51,477 nt of DNA, from assembly GCA_913060515.1 (NCBI GenBank), contig CAJXRZ010000001.1, positions 1 through 51,477 of the forward strand, given 5' to 3'. The position numbers and the translations under genes were made by a program. Shown here piece by piece: positions 32,552-40,937 of the stretch (position 1 is the first letter of the stretch; each line of letters starts with the position of its first letter). This DNA comes from an uncultured Pseudomonadota bacterium. Lineage in GTDB: Bacteria; Myxococcota_A; UBA796; CAJQPC01. Below the pieces are notes generated by a model. That model had not been told where the DNA came from and made no database searches. It worked only from the letters and a program-made list of their open reading frames with translations.

Positions 32552-32571
32552 GTCGAATCCGACCCGACACT

Positions 32572-32597
32572 GCACCCCGGCCCTTGTGGCTGGGGTG
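32572..32597 (+). terminator. Hairpin after the zinc-ribbon gene
   Basis: CACCCCGGCC and GGCTGGGGTG pair over ten positions with one mismatch around a six-base loop, followed by TTGTGCTCT. A likely intrinsic terminator for the plus-strand gene, possibly bidirectional with the convergent EgtB-like gene. Confidence 0.55.
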
Positions 32598-32623
32598 TTG
32601 TGCTCTGGGGAAGGGGGATCGGC

Positions 32624-33925
32624 CTAGCGGACCAGCCGGAAGCTGCTGAAGACGAAGGGGTAGCGCCGCTGGTACCAGTTGCGGAAGCTGCGCCGGACCA
32701 AGCTGGGGTGGGTGGCCCAAGAGCCGCCAAAGACCACCTGATGCCAGTCGTCGAAGAAGTCGGCGCTGTAGCCCGGGTAGGTGCTCGCCCAGGCCCTAAA
32801 GCCCGGCAGGGGACCAAAGCGTGAGCTGGTCCACTCCCAACCGTTGCCTACGAGCTCGTGTATGCCCCACGCGCTGGCTCCTGCGGGGTGGCTGCCCACC
32901 GGGGCGGGGCTCCAGCGCTCAAAGTCCAGGCGACCATGCTTGGGGCTCAGGGGCTGCTCTCCCCAGGGGTAAGAACGCCAACGACCCGAAGGGGTGCTGT
33001 AGGCGGCCCGGTTCAGTTGGGCCTCGCTGGGCAAACTGGCACCCTTCCAGCGCGCGTAGGCCGTAGCCGCCGCGTAAGAGACCTGTGCTGGCCAGCCGCC
33101 CGCTTGGGCGATGGGCACTCGGCCAAAGATCCACTTGATCTCCCAGCCCTGGGGCCCGCGCACCCAGGAGCCGGGGTGCTCCGGACGCCAGTCCAGATCC
33201 TGAGCGTCCCAGTAGCGGTCCTTCATCCACGCGCCGGAGTCCACGAACTCAGCGAAGTCACTGACCCGAACGGGGTGGGAGTCCAGGCTGAAGGCCGGAA
33301 TCTCTTGGATGTGGAGGCCAAACTCGTTGTCCCACCCAAAGTCCTGGTCCTCCCAACGGGCGCCGATTCGGCTCTCACCCCCAGGAATCTCCACCACGCT
33401 CGAGGCCACGCCGGCCCCCACGTCCGGCTGCTCGCCCAAGGACCTGAGCCCGGGCTGCTCCTGAAACATGTACAGCAGGGTCTCGTGGTGCAGGCGCTCA
33501 TGCTCCAGGCAGAGGTGCAGCACCCGGCCCTTCTCGCAGAGCTCTCCGGGGGTGGCCAAGACCTGTGGAATGAGCTCCAGGATGCGTGCGCGTACCCGGT
33601 CCCGGTAGGCGTGAACCGCCTCCAGCTCCGGCCAGCTCTGAATGGAGGCATCCTCGGCGGCGCAGGCATCGTGGGGATCGATTCCACGCTCAAAGAGGCA
33701 GTCCAGCTCCGCGTCCAGCGGGCCCAGTCCCAAGGCACCAGCGCCCACCTGATTCCACACAAAGGCCGGCAGGTGGCCCACATAGAAGAGAATGGGGTGC
33801 CGAAGCTGGATGGGCCGATCCAGCAAATCGGCAGGGGACACGCGGTCAAAGAGGGCGTCGCTCCGGGACCAGCAGTCCCGCAGCTCGCGCTCAAAGCGCT
33901 CGGTGGGTGACGGCGACTCAGACAT
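32624..33925 (-). CDS. egtB: EgtB-like sulfoxide synthase (DinB domain plus formylglycine-type domain)
   Basis: A 433-residue protein from ATG 33925, with GGGAG nearby upstream. The N-terminal DinB-type four-helix domain carries His51 in VGHLPAF and HERLHHE with His142 and His146, the expected three-His iron site of EgtB. The C-terminal domain is of the formylglycine-generating/sulfatase-modifying fold (LPSEAQLNRAAY, PWGEQ, GNGWEWTSSRF, FGGSW, RRSFRNWY). EgtB joins a sulfur donor to hercynine in ergothioneine synthesis. The partner histidine methyltransferase EgtD is not adjacent; related OvoA or SenA type enzymes cannot be excluded. It lies 27 bp downstream of the Cys-rich lipoprotein gene in a three-gene unit. 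Confidence 0.8.
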   Translation of the reverse strand: MSESPSPTERFERELRDCWSRSDALFDRVSPADLLDRPIQLRHPILFYVGHLPAFVWNQVGAGALGLGPLDAELDCLFERGIDPHDACAAEDASIQSWPELEAVHAYRDRVRARILELIPQVLATPGELCEKGRVLHLCLEHERLHHETLLYMFQEQPGLRSLGEQPDVGAGVASSVVEIPGGESRIGARWEDQDFGWDNEFGLHIQEIPAFSLDSHPVRVSDFAEFVDSGAWMKDRYWDAQDLDWRPEHPGSWVRGPQGWEIKWIFGRVPIAQAGGWPAQVSYAAATAYARWKGASLPSEAQLNRAAYSTPSGRWRSYPWGEQPLSPKHGRLDFERWSPAPVGSHPAGASAWGIHELVGNGWEWTSSRFGPLPGFRAWASTYPGYSADFFDDWHQVVFGGSWATHPSLVRRSFRNWYQRRYPFVFSSFRLVR

Positions 33926-33952
33926 CGTCAGGGCTCCCAAGGGTGGCTGCCC

Positions 33953-34462
33953 TCAGGGGTAACCCTGCGTCTTGAGCCAAGAGCAGTCGTTGTAGCAGTA
34001 GCCGGCATCCTCGACACAGGTGAAGGCCGCCGGACAGTCGGACTGGGTCACGCAGGCCTTCAGGCAGTAGGCACCGCCCCAGCACTCAAAGCCCGCTGGG
34101 CAAGAGCCCGCCGAGCAGCGCTCGCAGGAGCCTCCGTCGTCATTGCAGCCGCCGTTCTGGCAGATCTCTCCAACCGAGCAGTCCCGCTGGGTATCGGTGC
34201 ACTCCGGAACCTGGCACTCGCCGAGCACGCAGCTCTGGCCTGCCCAGCAGTCCCGGTCGGTGCCGCAGCCCAGCTGACAGGTGTAGGTCTCTAGTTCGCA
34301 GTACTGGCCCAGGGTGCACACCGCGCTGGTCATGCACTCCACAGCCGTACACTCCTCGGAGATGCAGGCCTCGCCCTGTCCACAGTCGGTGTTGGCCACG
34401 CACTCGGGGGTTCCCTCGCAGCCCATCAAGAGCGTAAAGAGGGTCAACAGCATCGCAATCAT
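33953..34462 (-). CDS. Cys-rich lipoprotein with repeated Cys knots
   Basis: A 169-residue protein from ATG 34462, which overlaps the upstream stop (ATGA). The signal is MIAMLLTLFTLLMGC, lipobox Cys15. The mature part contains about 28 cysteines in repeats of the kind C..N..DCGQGEACISEEC and CWAGQSCVLGEC, the small disulfide-rich modules common in myxobacterial surface proteins (Dickkopf/EGF-like by eye). Likely disulfide-bonded outside the inner membrane. It pairs with the von Willebrand lipoprotein, perhaps as a surface partner; this is inference. Confidence 0.75.
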   Translation of the reverse strand: MIAMLLTLFTLLMGCEGTPECVANTDCGQGEACISEECTAVECMTSAVCTLGQYCELETYTCQLGCGTDRDCWAGQSCVLGECQVPECTDTQRDCSVGEICQNGGCNDDGGSCERCSAGSCPAGFECWGGAYCLKACVTQSDCPAAFTCVEDAGYCYNDCSWLKTQGYP

Positions 34463-35469
34463 GGGCAGAAGTCCTCGACCGCGCCGCCGCCGTACTCGTA
34501 GTACACGGAGATCGTTGCGCTGGGGGGAGGGAGGGTCTCGTCGTAAAACACGATGGCAGGCTGCTCATCGCCGTCTGCGCCTGGGACGCGGTCGTAGTAC
34601 CAGATGCCAGCATCGCAGGGGATTGGCTCCTCCTCGTCGATGCGCACCTCCAGGGTGCCCGCGTTGGGGTCCTGGCTCAGGTAGAAGGTGTTCTCCAGGC
34701 TGCTGGCGGCCAGCCCGAGCTGCTGCACGATGGGCTCAAAGTCCGAGCTGCAGATGTCGCCGATCACGCCGCCGGTGAGCTCGGCCAGCTCCATGTAGCG
34801 GCTGCCCACATTGGGAGGGAAGTTGGGGTCATCGCAGCCAATGGCGGCCTCGGTCGTGCTGACCAGGGCGCTGGCCACGAAGGAGTCCCGGCCCACCTTG
34901 CGCTTCAGATCCTGAAACTGCTGGGCGTAGCCGATGGGGCTTAGCAGCGAGCTGTCTTGCTCGTCGGAGACAAAGATGATGCTCAGAGGGGCGTCGTCCC
35001 GGAGAAAGCCGGCGTTGCTGCCGTCTTCGACGCGCTCGGTCAAGGCTGCCAGGGCGCCCGCCATTCCGGCCTCGGCGCCCGATCCGCAGGTCCCCAACTG
35101 GACAAGCTGCTCAAAGCGAAGCTCCGCGTTGGGGGTGCCCGGCGCGATGATAAGTGGGCCAGCCAGCTCACCATCCTCGGGAACGGGCCAGAACTGGGGC
35201 ACGGTGCAGTCGTAGGTGCCAGGGGGCAGGGGCTCGCCCAGAGTCGTGCTGGTCACGCCGATGTGGTAGTCGGTGTTCGCTTCGACAAAGTACTGGATAA
35301 ACGCCGAGAAGTGCTGCGATAGCTTGTTCTGGTACGGCATCATCGACGCGGAGTTGTCCACCACGAGCAGGATGTCCACTTTGTCAGCGGGGTCCTGGGT
35401 GAAGGCGTCCGTGCGATCGAGCACGGCCACGTCGTAGTCTTGGCAGGCGAGAAGTAGGGTCAAGAGCAT
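34459..35469 (-). CDS. von Willebrand factor A-domain lipoprotein
   Basis: A 336-residue protein from ATG 35469 with MLLTLLLACQ, a minimal lipoprotein signal. DILLVVDNSASM has the MIDAS DxSxS (Asp38, Ser40, Ser42), and a second metal-site Asp is in IIFVSDEQD. VWA domains bind Mg2+ and contact protein ligands. Several Cys pairs follow (TYDCTVP, LGTCGSG, GDICSSD). The C-terminal ~70 residues are a separate beta region ending in DFCP. It is first of three genes with the Cys-rich lipoprotein and the EgtB-like enzyme. A TAGGGT element is six bases upstream of the ATG. Confidence 0.85.
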   Translation of the reverse strand: MLLTLLLACQDYDVAVLDRTDAFTQDPADKVDILLVVDNSASMMPYQNKLSQHFSAFIQYFVEANTDYHIGVTSTTLGEPLPPGTYDCTVPQFWPVPEDGELAGPLIIAPGTPNAELRFEQLVQLGTCGSGAEAGMAGALAALTERVEDGSNAGFLRDDAPLSIIFVSDEQDSSLLSPIGYAQQFQDLKRKVGRDSFVASALVSTTEAAIGCDDPNFPPNVGSRYMELAELTGGVIGDICSSDFEPIVQQLGLAASSLENTFYLSQDPNAGTLEVRIDEEEPIPCDAGIWYYDRVPGADGDEQPAIVFYDETLPPPSATISVYYEYGGGAVEDFCP

Positions 35470-35475
35470 GGATGC

Positions 35476-35481
35476 ACCCTA
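35476..35481 (-). promoter_or_regulatory. TAnnnT element (TAGGGT), 6 nt before ATG 35469
   Basis: On the minus strand TAGGGT lies six bases before the VWA lipoprotein start with no ribosome binding site, as expected for a leaderless transcript. Confidence 0.4.
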
Positions 35482-36075
35482 TCCCTTTGGGGGCAGGTCC
35501 CGCAGCATTCGCGTGTGCCAAGCGCCACGAATTCCACCCACCAGTCCACCGACCGCCACAGCGCCCACTTTCGCTGGACTCAAGGTGCCCGACCAGGCTT
35601 GGAGCTGATCCAAGGGCAGATTCCAGAGCAAGAGCACCGAGCCCAAGGCGGCGCCAATGGCCAAGTAGCTTCCGCGCACCCACTCCAAGAAGCCGTCTTT
35701 GTCCCCGACCACCCGGCTCTGCACCCAGGCCTCTACCGGTGGGGCGAGCAGGCCGGAGACCGCGATGCCGGCGGCCAGGGTGTCCAGGGCCAGGCTGGTC
35801 TCGGCGGCGAGCGCGCCAGCGACCGTGGCGTCCTCGACGGGGGGCAGAGGCAAGACCTGTGGGACCAGGAGCACGGTGCCGTAGAACAGGGAGAGGCCCA
35901 GGACCGGAAGGATCCAAGCCGCCCCCCAGGACGCCCAACGCTTGGAGGACCACACGCTGAGGCCCGGCGCGAGCAGAGTCGCCAGGAGCAGGCCTGGAAC
36001 CGGGGTTCCCCAGCCAGAGAGACTGACGGCGGACAAGAATATCCAGAGCGCGCTGTGGAGTAGCAGGTGCATCAT
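35479..36075 (-). CDS. Polytopic membrane protein of unknown function
   Basis: A 198-residue protein. I choose ATG 36075 over 36114 because it starts the first membrane helix and is five bases from a TAGAGC element. About five to six hydrophobic segments are seen (near residues 4-22, 28-45, 50-70, 90-110, 145-163 and 172-190). No conserved motif is recognised. It ends only ten bases before the VWA gene and may be co-transcribed with it. Divergent from the first MopE-like gene. Confidence 0.6.
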   Translation of the reverse strand: MMHLLLHSALWIFLSAVSLSGWGTPVPGLLLATLLAPGLSVWSSKRWASWGAAWILPVLGLSLFYGTVLLVPQVLPLPPVEDATVAGALAAETSLALDTLAAGIAVSGLLAPPVEAWVQSRVVGDKDGFLEWVRGSYLAIGAALGSVLLLWNLPLDQLQAWSGTLSPAKVGAVAVGGLVGGIRGAWHTRMLRDLPPKG

Positions 36076-36080
36076 TTCGG

Positions 36081-36086
36081 GCTCTA
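36081..36086 (-). promoter_or_regulatory. TAGAGC element, 5 nt before ATG 36075
   Basis: Imperfect member of the TAnnnT class (last base C instead of T) five bases before the start; listed because the spacing agrees with the other members. Confidence 0.2.
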
Positions 36087-36135
36087 TCTTGCCAAGACCG
36101 CTCTGCACGGTCATGTTGCGCGGCTTGGAGGACTC

Positions 36136-37092
36136 ATGTTCCTTTTGCTCCTAGCGTGCACCAGCGACCCCATCGACACCGCTGTCTCCGACACGGCCGA
36201 TTCAGGGGTTGAATTGATCGACATGGATCAGGACGGCCACCCCGCTGATCTGGACTGTGACGACAACAACGCCGATGTGAACCCTGACGCGGTCGAGGTC
36301 TGTGATGGCCTGGACAACGACTGCGACGGCACCGTGGACGTCCAAGCGGCAGACGCCAGCCCCTTTTGGGCCGATCAAGACCTGGACTCTTGGGGCAGCG
36401 GCGAGCCGGTCTTGGCCTGCACGGCGCCCGCCAGCTCCGCGGAGCGCGACGGCGACTGTGACGATGCAGACCCCAGCGTGAACCCCGACGCCCAAGAGAT
36501 CTGCGATGACTTGGACGTGGATCAAGACTGCGATGGCTTGGCCGATGACGCCGATGAGAGCGTGGACAGCGCAGGCTTCTCGGAGTTCTACAGCGACACC
36601 GACAGCGACGGGTGGGGCGATCCCAGCGCGGTGAGCCTGAGCTGTGATGCCGGTCCAGGACAGGTGGACAACGCCTTGGACTGCGATGACGCCGATCCCA
36701 AGGTGGGCGAGCAGTGTGCCGGTTGGGACGGCAGCTACTCCGGCAGCTTTGAGATGGTCGTCTCGGTCGCCGATCTGGGGGTCAGCGACACCTGCTCGGG
36801 TACCGCTGAGATCGAGGTGGTCGAGGGCAACAAGACCCAGATCACCGGCGTGGTGGAGTGCTCCTTCTCGGGCATGATCTCCACCCTGATCGGCGCCGAT
36901 TGGGACGCCAACATCACCGGCGGCTTCGACTCCGAGGACACGGCCCTGGGGGACTTGGAGCTCATCGGCTTGATCACCGACTCTTGGGAAGGCGCCTTTG
37001 CCGGCAACACTCTGACCGGTGAGCTCTCTGGCTCCACGACCTATGAGGGATTCAAGGTCAGCTACAGCGGCGGCTTTGAGGTCACGCGCTGA
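36136..37092 (+). CDS. MopE-like metal-binding lipoprotein, copy 1
   Basis: A 318-residue protein from ATG 36136, with GGAGGA just upstream; the frame from 36067 would hide the lipobox. MFLLLLAC gives lipidated Cys8. The first half has Asp-rich repeats DQDGHPADLDCDDNNADVNP, DGDCDDADPSVNP and LDCDDADPK, with NDCDG and DQDCDG links: the putative metal-binding MopE-type repeats of Myxococcota and methanotroph surface proteins, which likely bind Ca2+ or other divalent ions. The second half is a ~110-residue beta domain (GSYSGSFEMVVSV ... FKVSYSGGFEV). It is a close paralogue of the next gene and same-strand, so a tandem duplication. Confidence 0.82.
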   Translation: MFLLLLACTSDPIDTAVSDTADSGVELIDMDQDGHPADLDCDDNNADVNPDAVEVCDGLDNDCDGTVDVQAADASPFWADQDLDSWGSGEPVLACTAPASSAERDGDCDDADPSVNPDAQEICDDLDVDQDCDGLADDADESVDSAGFSEFYSDTDSDGWGDPSAVSLSCDAGPGQVDNALDCDDADPKVGEQCAGWDGSYSGSFEMVVSVADLGVSDTCSGTAEIEVVEGNKTQITGVVECSFSGMISTLIGADWDANITGGFDSEDTALGDLELIGLITDSWEGAFAGNTLTGELSGSTTYEGFKVSYSGGFEVTR

Positions 37093-37186
37093 GGCGGGGC
37101 ACTGACCTCGGATGAGCACGTAGATCCTGGACTTGCCAAGCACCGAGAGTGGAGTCATCCTGAGCGCCTCTGAGGAAGGCCACGTC

Positions 37187-38140
37187 ATGCTCTTGTTGCT
37201 CCTCGCTTGTTCTGGCACCGTTGTCATTGGAGACGCCGTCGACACCGGAGGCGTTCTCATCGATGAAGACGGGGATGGTTTTGGCATTGACGAAGACTGT
37301 GATGACGCCGATCCCGAGATCAACCCAGGCGCCGACGAGCTCTGCGATGGTCTGGACAACAACTGCAGCGGCAGCATCGACGACAACCCCGTCGACGCCG
37401 AGCGCTTCTACGAAGACGCGGACAAGGACGGCTACGGCGCAGGCCAAGGCGCGCGCTTCTGCCAGGCGCCTGAAGGCTTCGTCGCCCAGGGTGGGGACTG
37501 CGATGACGAGCGTCCAGGCATCAACCCCAGCAAGGTCGAGAGCTGCGATGGCAACGATCGGGACCAGGACTGCAACGGCTTAGCGGATGATGAGGATCCC
37601 GGGGTGAACCCGGAGACCTACAACACCTTCTACGTCGACGACGACGGTGACGGTCTCGGCGACCCCGATGTGCCGGTCTACAGCTGCGATCGCCAGCCGG
37701 GTACTGTGAACAACCTGGACGACTGCGACGACTCCGACCCGCAGATCCTGGAGGAGTGCCCGGAGGATGGCTGGAATGGCACCTACAGCGGCGACTTTCA
37801 GTTGGACGTGGTGATCACCGATTTTGGAATCACGGACACCTGCGCGGGTTCCGGTCGCGTGGTCGTCGACGAGGACGGCAGCCCGCAGATCAAGGGCGAG
37901 ATCTACTGCAGCTTCTCGGGCACCCTCGCCGGTGTGCTGGGCGAGCAGGAGGCCACCCTTCAGGGCCGCTTCATCGACAGCGACAGCGCCCGGGGACAGA
38001 TCGACGTGGGCGGGCTCTTCCAGGACCGCTGGGATGGGGAGTTCTACAACGGCGCCCTCTCCGGTGAGCTGGAAGGGGAGACCAGCGTGAGCGGCTACGA
38101 CGTGCAGTACAGCGGCGTCTTCCAGTTCGAGCGGCAGTAG
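37187..38140 (+). CDS. MopE-like metal-binding lipoprotein, copy 2
   Basis: A 317-residue protein from ATG 37187 (MLLLLLAC, Cys8). Same layout as its upstream neighbour: three Asp-rich DCDD repeats with a linking DNNCSG and DQDCNG, then a beta domain starting GTYSGDFQLDVVITDFGI and ending DVQYSGVFQFERQ. The two proteins align over their whole length with good conservation in the C-terminal beta domain and repeats. The likely role is extracellular metal or matrix binding. The stop is inside a 15-bp tandem repeat that repeats the TAG. Confidence 0.82.
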   Translation: MLLLLLACSGTVVIGDAVDTGGVLIDEDGDGFGIDEDCDDADPEINPGADELCDGLDNNCSGSIDDNPVDAERFYEDADKDGYGAGQGARFCQAPEGFVAQGGDCDDERPGINPSKVESCDGNDRDQDCNGLADDEDPGVNPETYNTFYVDDDGDGLGDPDVPVYSCDRQPGTVNNLDDCDDSDPQILEECPEDGWNGTYSGDFQLDVVITDFGITDTCAGSGRVVVDEDGSPQIKGEIYCSFSGTLAGVLGEQEATLQGRFIDSDSARGQIDVGGLFQDRWDGEFYNGALSGELEGETSVSGYDVQYSGVFQFERQ

Positions 38141-38201
38141 TCCGAGCGGCAGTAGTCCGAGCGGCCGTAGTTCGAAGGGCAGTAGTTCGAAGGGCTAGTA
38201 G
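38126..38201 (+). repeat. Five 15-bp tandem repeats carrying successive in-frame stops
   Basis: A 15-base unit of the type TCCGAGCGGCAGTAG occurs about five times with few changes, beginning inside the last codons of the MopE-like gene. Each unit ends in TAG and, because the unit is a multiple of three, the frame reads FERQ-stop, SERQ-stop, SERP-stop, FEGQ-stop. It looks like slippage or recombination expansion at the gene end, giving several stops in a row. Confidence 0.85.
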
Positions 38202-39763
38202 GTCAAAAAGCGCGGGTCTCGCAGGAAGACGGTCACCAGGACCTCCCACGCGGCCACCGCGCCCGACTCCTCGGCCACAGAGTCCCAGAGCGAGGCCAAC
38301 TCGGCCAGCTCCTCTGCCTCAAGCTCAATCGCCGTCAGGCGCCAGAACAGGGCCTGGACGGCCGGCTCAAAGTCCGCGCTCGCGCTCCCCTCTTCCAGGG
38401 GGGCATTTGCCAGCAGGCCTTCTCCTCGGGTCCCTTGCTCAACCATCTTGGCGGCCGCCACTTGGGCCGAGCGCTTGACCACCGCGGACCACGGCAGGCC
38501 GGGCTTGGTCTGGGGACTGGTCACCGCGTAGCCGTCCACGCCCCCCGCCAAGACCCGGTAGCCCTCGATGTCGTTGTGGAGCTGGTCAAAGCCGTCCTGC
38601 TCCCACCGGAAGGAGCCGATCTGTACAAGCGTGCTGTCCAGCTGGGAGGGAGAGAGCATGCGCAGGGGCACCGCGTCCAAGCTCTCGGGGTCCGGCGGGT
38701 TCCGGTAGGACTGGGAGGTGAGCAGCTCCACCATCAGGGGCTGCATGTGTCCGCCTTGGGCCACAAAGGCTGTGCGCATGGCCTCCAGCTCGTCCCGGTC
38801 GGCCAGGTCCACCGGGCGCCGCCAGAGCAGCTCAGCGGTGCTCTCAACCGCGCAGCTGTAGAAGCGCGGGTCCTCGCTCATGGCCCAGCCCAGCTCTCCG
38901 AGCCCTTCGATCGGGGTGCCGAAGTAGGAGGGGCTGACCTCCAGGAACTGCTCGGCCAGGGCCTCCCGCTCCGGGTGGTAGACCTCCTGCTCCACCCGCG
39001 AGTACTGGCTGAGCCACCAGAAGCCGAAGAGGTTGGCCGCCAGAGGGTCGATGGTCGCGTGACAAGCCAGGCAGTAGGGGTCGTTTCGAACCGCTTCCTC
39101 TACCTCCACCACGGTCTCCCCCTCGGCGAAAGAGATGGGCCGACCCAGGTAGTCCGCGCACACCAGCAGGCGACTGATCGCTGCAGCCCGAGAGCGGTTC
39201 ATGTTCGAGGCGGTGGTCGTGTAGCGCCACCACAATCCGTTCGTTGCCAGCACACCCACAGGTGGGCGTCCGTCGGAGTAGCGCGCCTTCTGCCAGCCCT
39301 CCCCTTCCTCGCGCTCCAGGCCCCAGAGCTCGGCCAGCATGGGGTTGGCCATGGTCCAGTCCGAGGTCACCACGGTGCTCCAGGGCAGATCTTCGGCGAT
39401 CACGTGGGCCATCAAACGCAGGGGCTCTTCTCCCACGCTGCGGTTGAAGTCGTGCTCGTCCTGGTCCGGCAAGCCGTAGTCCATGTGGTTGACTTCGAAG
39501 ACGTCCAGACGGGTCCACCACTTCTCGTTGAGCAGCTCGACCATGCGGTCCTCGACCGCGGGATCCTGAAGGTAGGATGTGGCGATCTCTTGGTAGGCCC
39601 CAGGGTCGTTGGCCACCCGGTTCAGCTCGTCGGCGCTGGGCAGCTTGCCCCTCAGATCCAGGCTGGCCCTGCGCAGCAGTCGCGGCGCCTCCAGGGAGGG
39701 AAGGAGCGCCGGATCTGGGGTCAGCTCCGGTTCGCCCGTGCATGCCAGAAGAAGCCAGATCAT
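38195..39763 (-). CDS. PSCyt/DUF1549-DUF1588-like lipoprotein with CxxCH motif
   Basis: A 522-residue protein from ATG 39763, which overlaps the upstream stop as ATGA; the frame to 39952 is a shadow. MIWLLLAC is the lipoprotein signal. RRASLDLRGKLPSADEL matches the DUF1549-type start, followed by a long middle region, and NRSRAAAISRLLVCADY plus DPYCLACHATIDPLA resembles the DUF1588-like cytochrome segment, with a CxxCH heme-c motif. Such proteins occur next to DUF1501 proteins in Planctomycetes and Myxococcota; their biochemical role is not established. Last gene of a four-gene operon. The C-terminal stop is close to the repeat tract. Confidence 0.78.
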   Translation of the reverse strand: MIWLLLACTGEPELTPDPALLPSLEAPRLLRRASLDLRGKLPSADELNRVANDPGAYQEIATSYLQDPAVEDRMVELLNEKWWTRLDVFEVNHMDYGLPDQDEHDFNRSVGEEPLRLMAHVIAEDLPWSTVVTSDWTMANPMLAELWGLEREEGEGWQKARYSDGRPPVGVLATNGLWWRYTTTASNMNRSRAAAISRLLVCADYLGRPISFAEGETVVEVEEAVRNDPYCLACHATIDPLAANLFGFWWLSQYSRVEQEVYHPEREALAEQFLEVSPSYFGTPIEGLGELGWAMSEDPRFYSCAVESTAELLWRRPVDLADRDELEAMRTAFVAQGGHMQPLMVELLTSQSYRNPPDPESLDAVPLRMLSPSQLDSTLVQIGSFRWEQDGFDQLHNDIEGYRVLAGGVDGYAVTSPQTKPGLPWSAVVKRSAQVAAAKMVEQGTRGEGLLANAPLEEGSASADFEPAVQALFWRLTAIELEAEELAELASLWDSVAEESGAVAAWEVLVTVFLRDPRFLTY

Positions 39764-40599
39764 GGGAGCAAATCCAGTTCTCTGCCGTAGGCCTGGGCGA
39801 TGAGGCTCAGGTCCACGCAGACTTCGCCCTGGACTTCTCCAGCGAAAGTGGCGGTCATGCAGTCGCTCTGGCAGCTCTGCGGTCCCAGGGTGAACCAGCC
39901 ACCCGAAGGGTCCCGCACCTCCACAACCCCAGCGTCGCTGCGCCAGCCGCACTCCTCCCAGAGGTCCGTCTCGAAGAAGAGCGCGTGGCCCAAGTAGGAG
40001 ATCGCGCCCTGCATGTGCAGCTGCTTGAAGTCGCCGACCTCGACGGCCACCACCTGAAGGGAGCCGCTCACTTGCTCCTTGTAGACGCCATCGTGGGCCT
40101 GCCAGATAAAGCTGCCGGAGTGCTCGGAGAAGACGTTGTTTACCTCGCCCTGTGGATTGACCACGATCGCCAAGGTCTGGTGTCCGCCGCCCTCCATCTC
40201 CAGTCCGTCGGGGTTCCGGAACAGGTAGTCGCCGGTGCTGCCCTCAAAGGAGATCTGGTTGCCGCCCTCTTCGGTGAAGGACTGTCGCTCGTAGGTGCTC
40301 ACCCCGGAGTAGAAGTAGCCGGAGTCCGCAGTGCAGCCGCGCAGGTTGGTGGCATCGATGTACTCCTCGTTGCCGGGGCAGACCGAGTCTCCGTGGCTCA
40401 TCACCTCCAGGTACTGCTCCATGGCGGCTTGGGAGGTCGGAAAGCCCTGAGAGAGCAGCCAGTTCAGCTCGGACTCCAAGGTCGGCAGGTCCCACTCCGG
40501 CTCGGTCACGGGGCGCTCGGAGCCGGGCAGCGGGCTGCCGGTGTCGGCCACGGGCTGGGTGTCTTGAGGGGCCGTGCAGGCCAGCAAGACCCAAATCAT
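39760..40599 (-). CDS. Lipoprotein of unknown function in DUF1501 operon
   Basis: A 279-residue protein from ATG 40599 with MIWVLLACTA (lipobox Cys8), sharing four bases with the upstream stop. A short linker (TQPVADTGSPLPGSERP) precedes a domain with VCPGNEEYIDATNLRGCTAD and a long beta-rich second half with Cys-Gly (ECGW) and SCQSDC. No family is recognised. It is enclosed in the operon between the small cytochrome and the PSCyt-like protein, with overlaps on both sides, so it probably acts with them in the periplasm or outer envelope. Confidence 0.7.
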   Translation of the reverse strand: MIWVLLACTAPQDTQPVADTGSPLPGSERPVTEPEWDLPTLESELNWLLSQGFPTSQAAMEQYLEVMSHGDSVCPGNEEYIDATNLRGCTADSGYFYSGVSTYERQSFTEEGGNQISFEGSTGDYLFRNPDGLEMEGGGHQTLAIVVNPQGEVNNVFSEHSGSFIWQAHDGVYKEQVSGSLQVVAVEVGDFKQLHMQGAISYLGHALFFETDLWEECGWRSDAGVVEVRDPSGGWFTLGPQSCQSDCMTATFAGEVQGEVCVDLSLIAQAYGRELDLLP

Positions 40600-40937
40600 G
40601 AGCCCTCCAGCGCGCAGAGGTAGCGCTCGAGCAGGAGCAGGTCGTCTTCACTCACGCCACCGCCAAGGGGCATGTCCCCTTGCTCCAGCACCCGGACCCG
40701 TACGCGAGAGATCTGGTCTCGCACCAGCTCAGGGCTGTCGAAGTCCACACCAGGAGGTGCCCCATGGCGGGTTTGGCTCTCGGCGGCGTGGCAGCTGTTG
40801 CAGTAGGTCAGGAAGAAGCCGTGGCCCCAGCTCTGCCAGCTCAGGGTGGGGTCCGTTGGGCAGTCGGCGGTGTCCCGGAGGGCGCTGTCTGAATCCTGTG
40901 GACCCGAAGCGCAGGAGAGCAGCAGGGCCCAGATCAA
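40596..40937 (-). CDS. Small c-type cytochrome-like lipoprotein
   Basis: A 113-residue protein from ATG 40937 (MIWALLLSCAS, lipobox Cys9). CNSCH is a heme-c binding motif and GDMPLGGG provides a likely Met axial ligand, as in class I cytochromes c. The spacing of about 45 residues from CxxCH to Met and the length agree with a single-heme domain. Embedded by four-base overlaps between the DUF1501 protein and the unknown lipoprotein; it is probably an electron carrier for the putative PSCyt-like partner. Confidence 0.75.
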   Translation of the reverse strand: MIWALLLSCASGPQDSDSALRDTADCPTDPTLSWQSWGHGFFLTYCNSCHAAESQTRHGAPPGVDFDSPELVRDQISRVRVRVLEQGDMPLGGGVSEDDLLLLERYLCALEGS

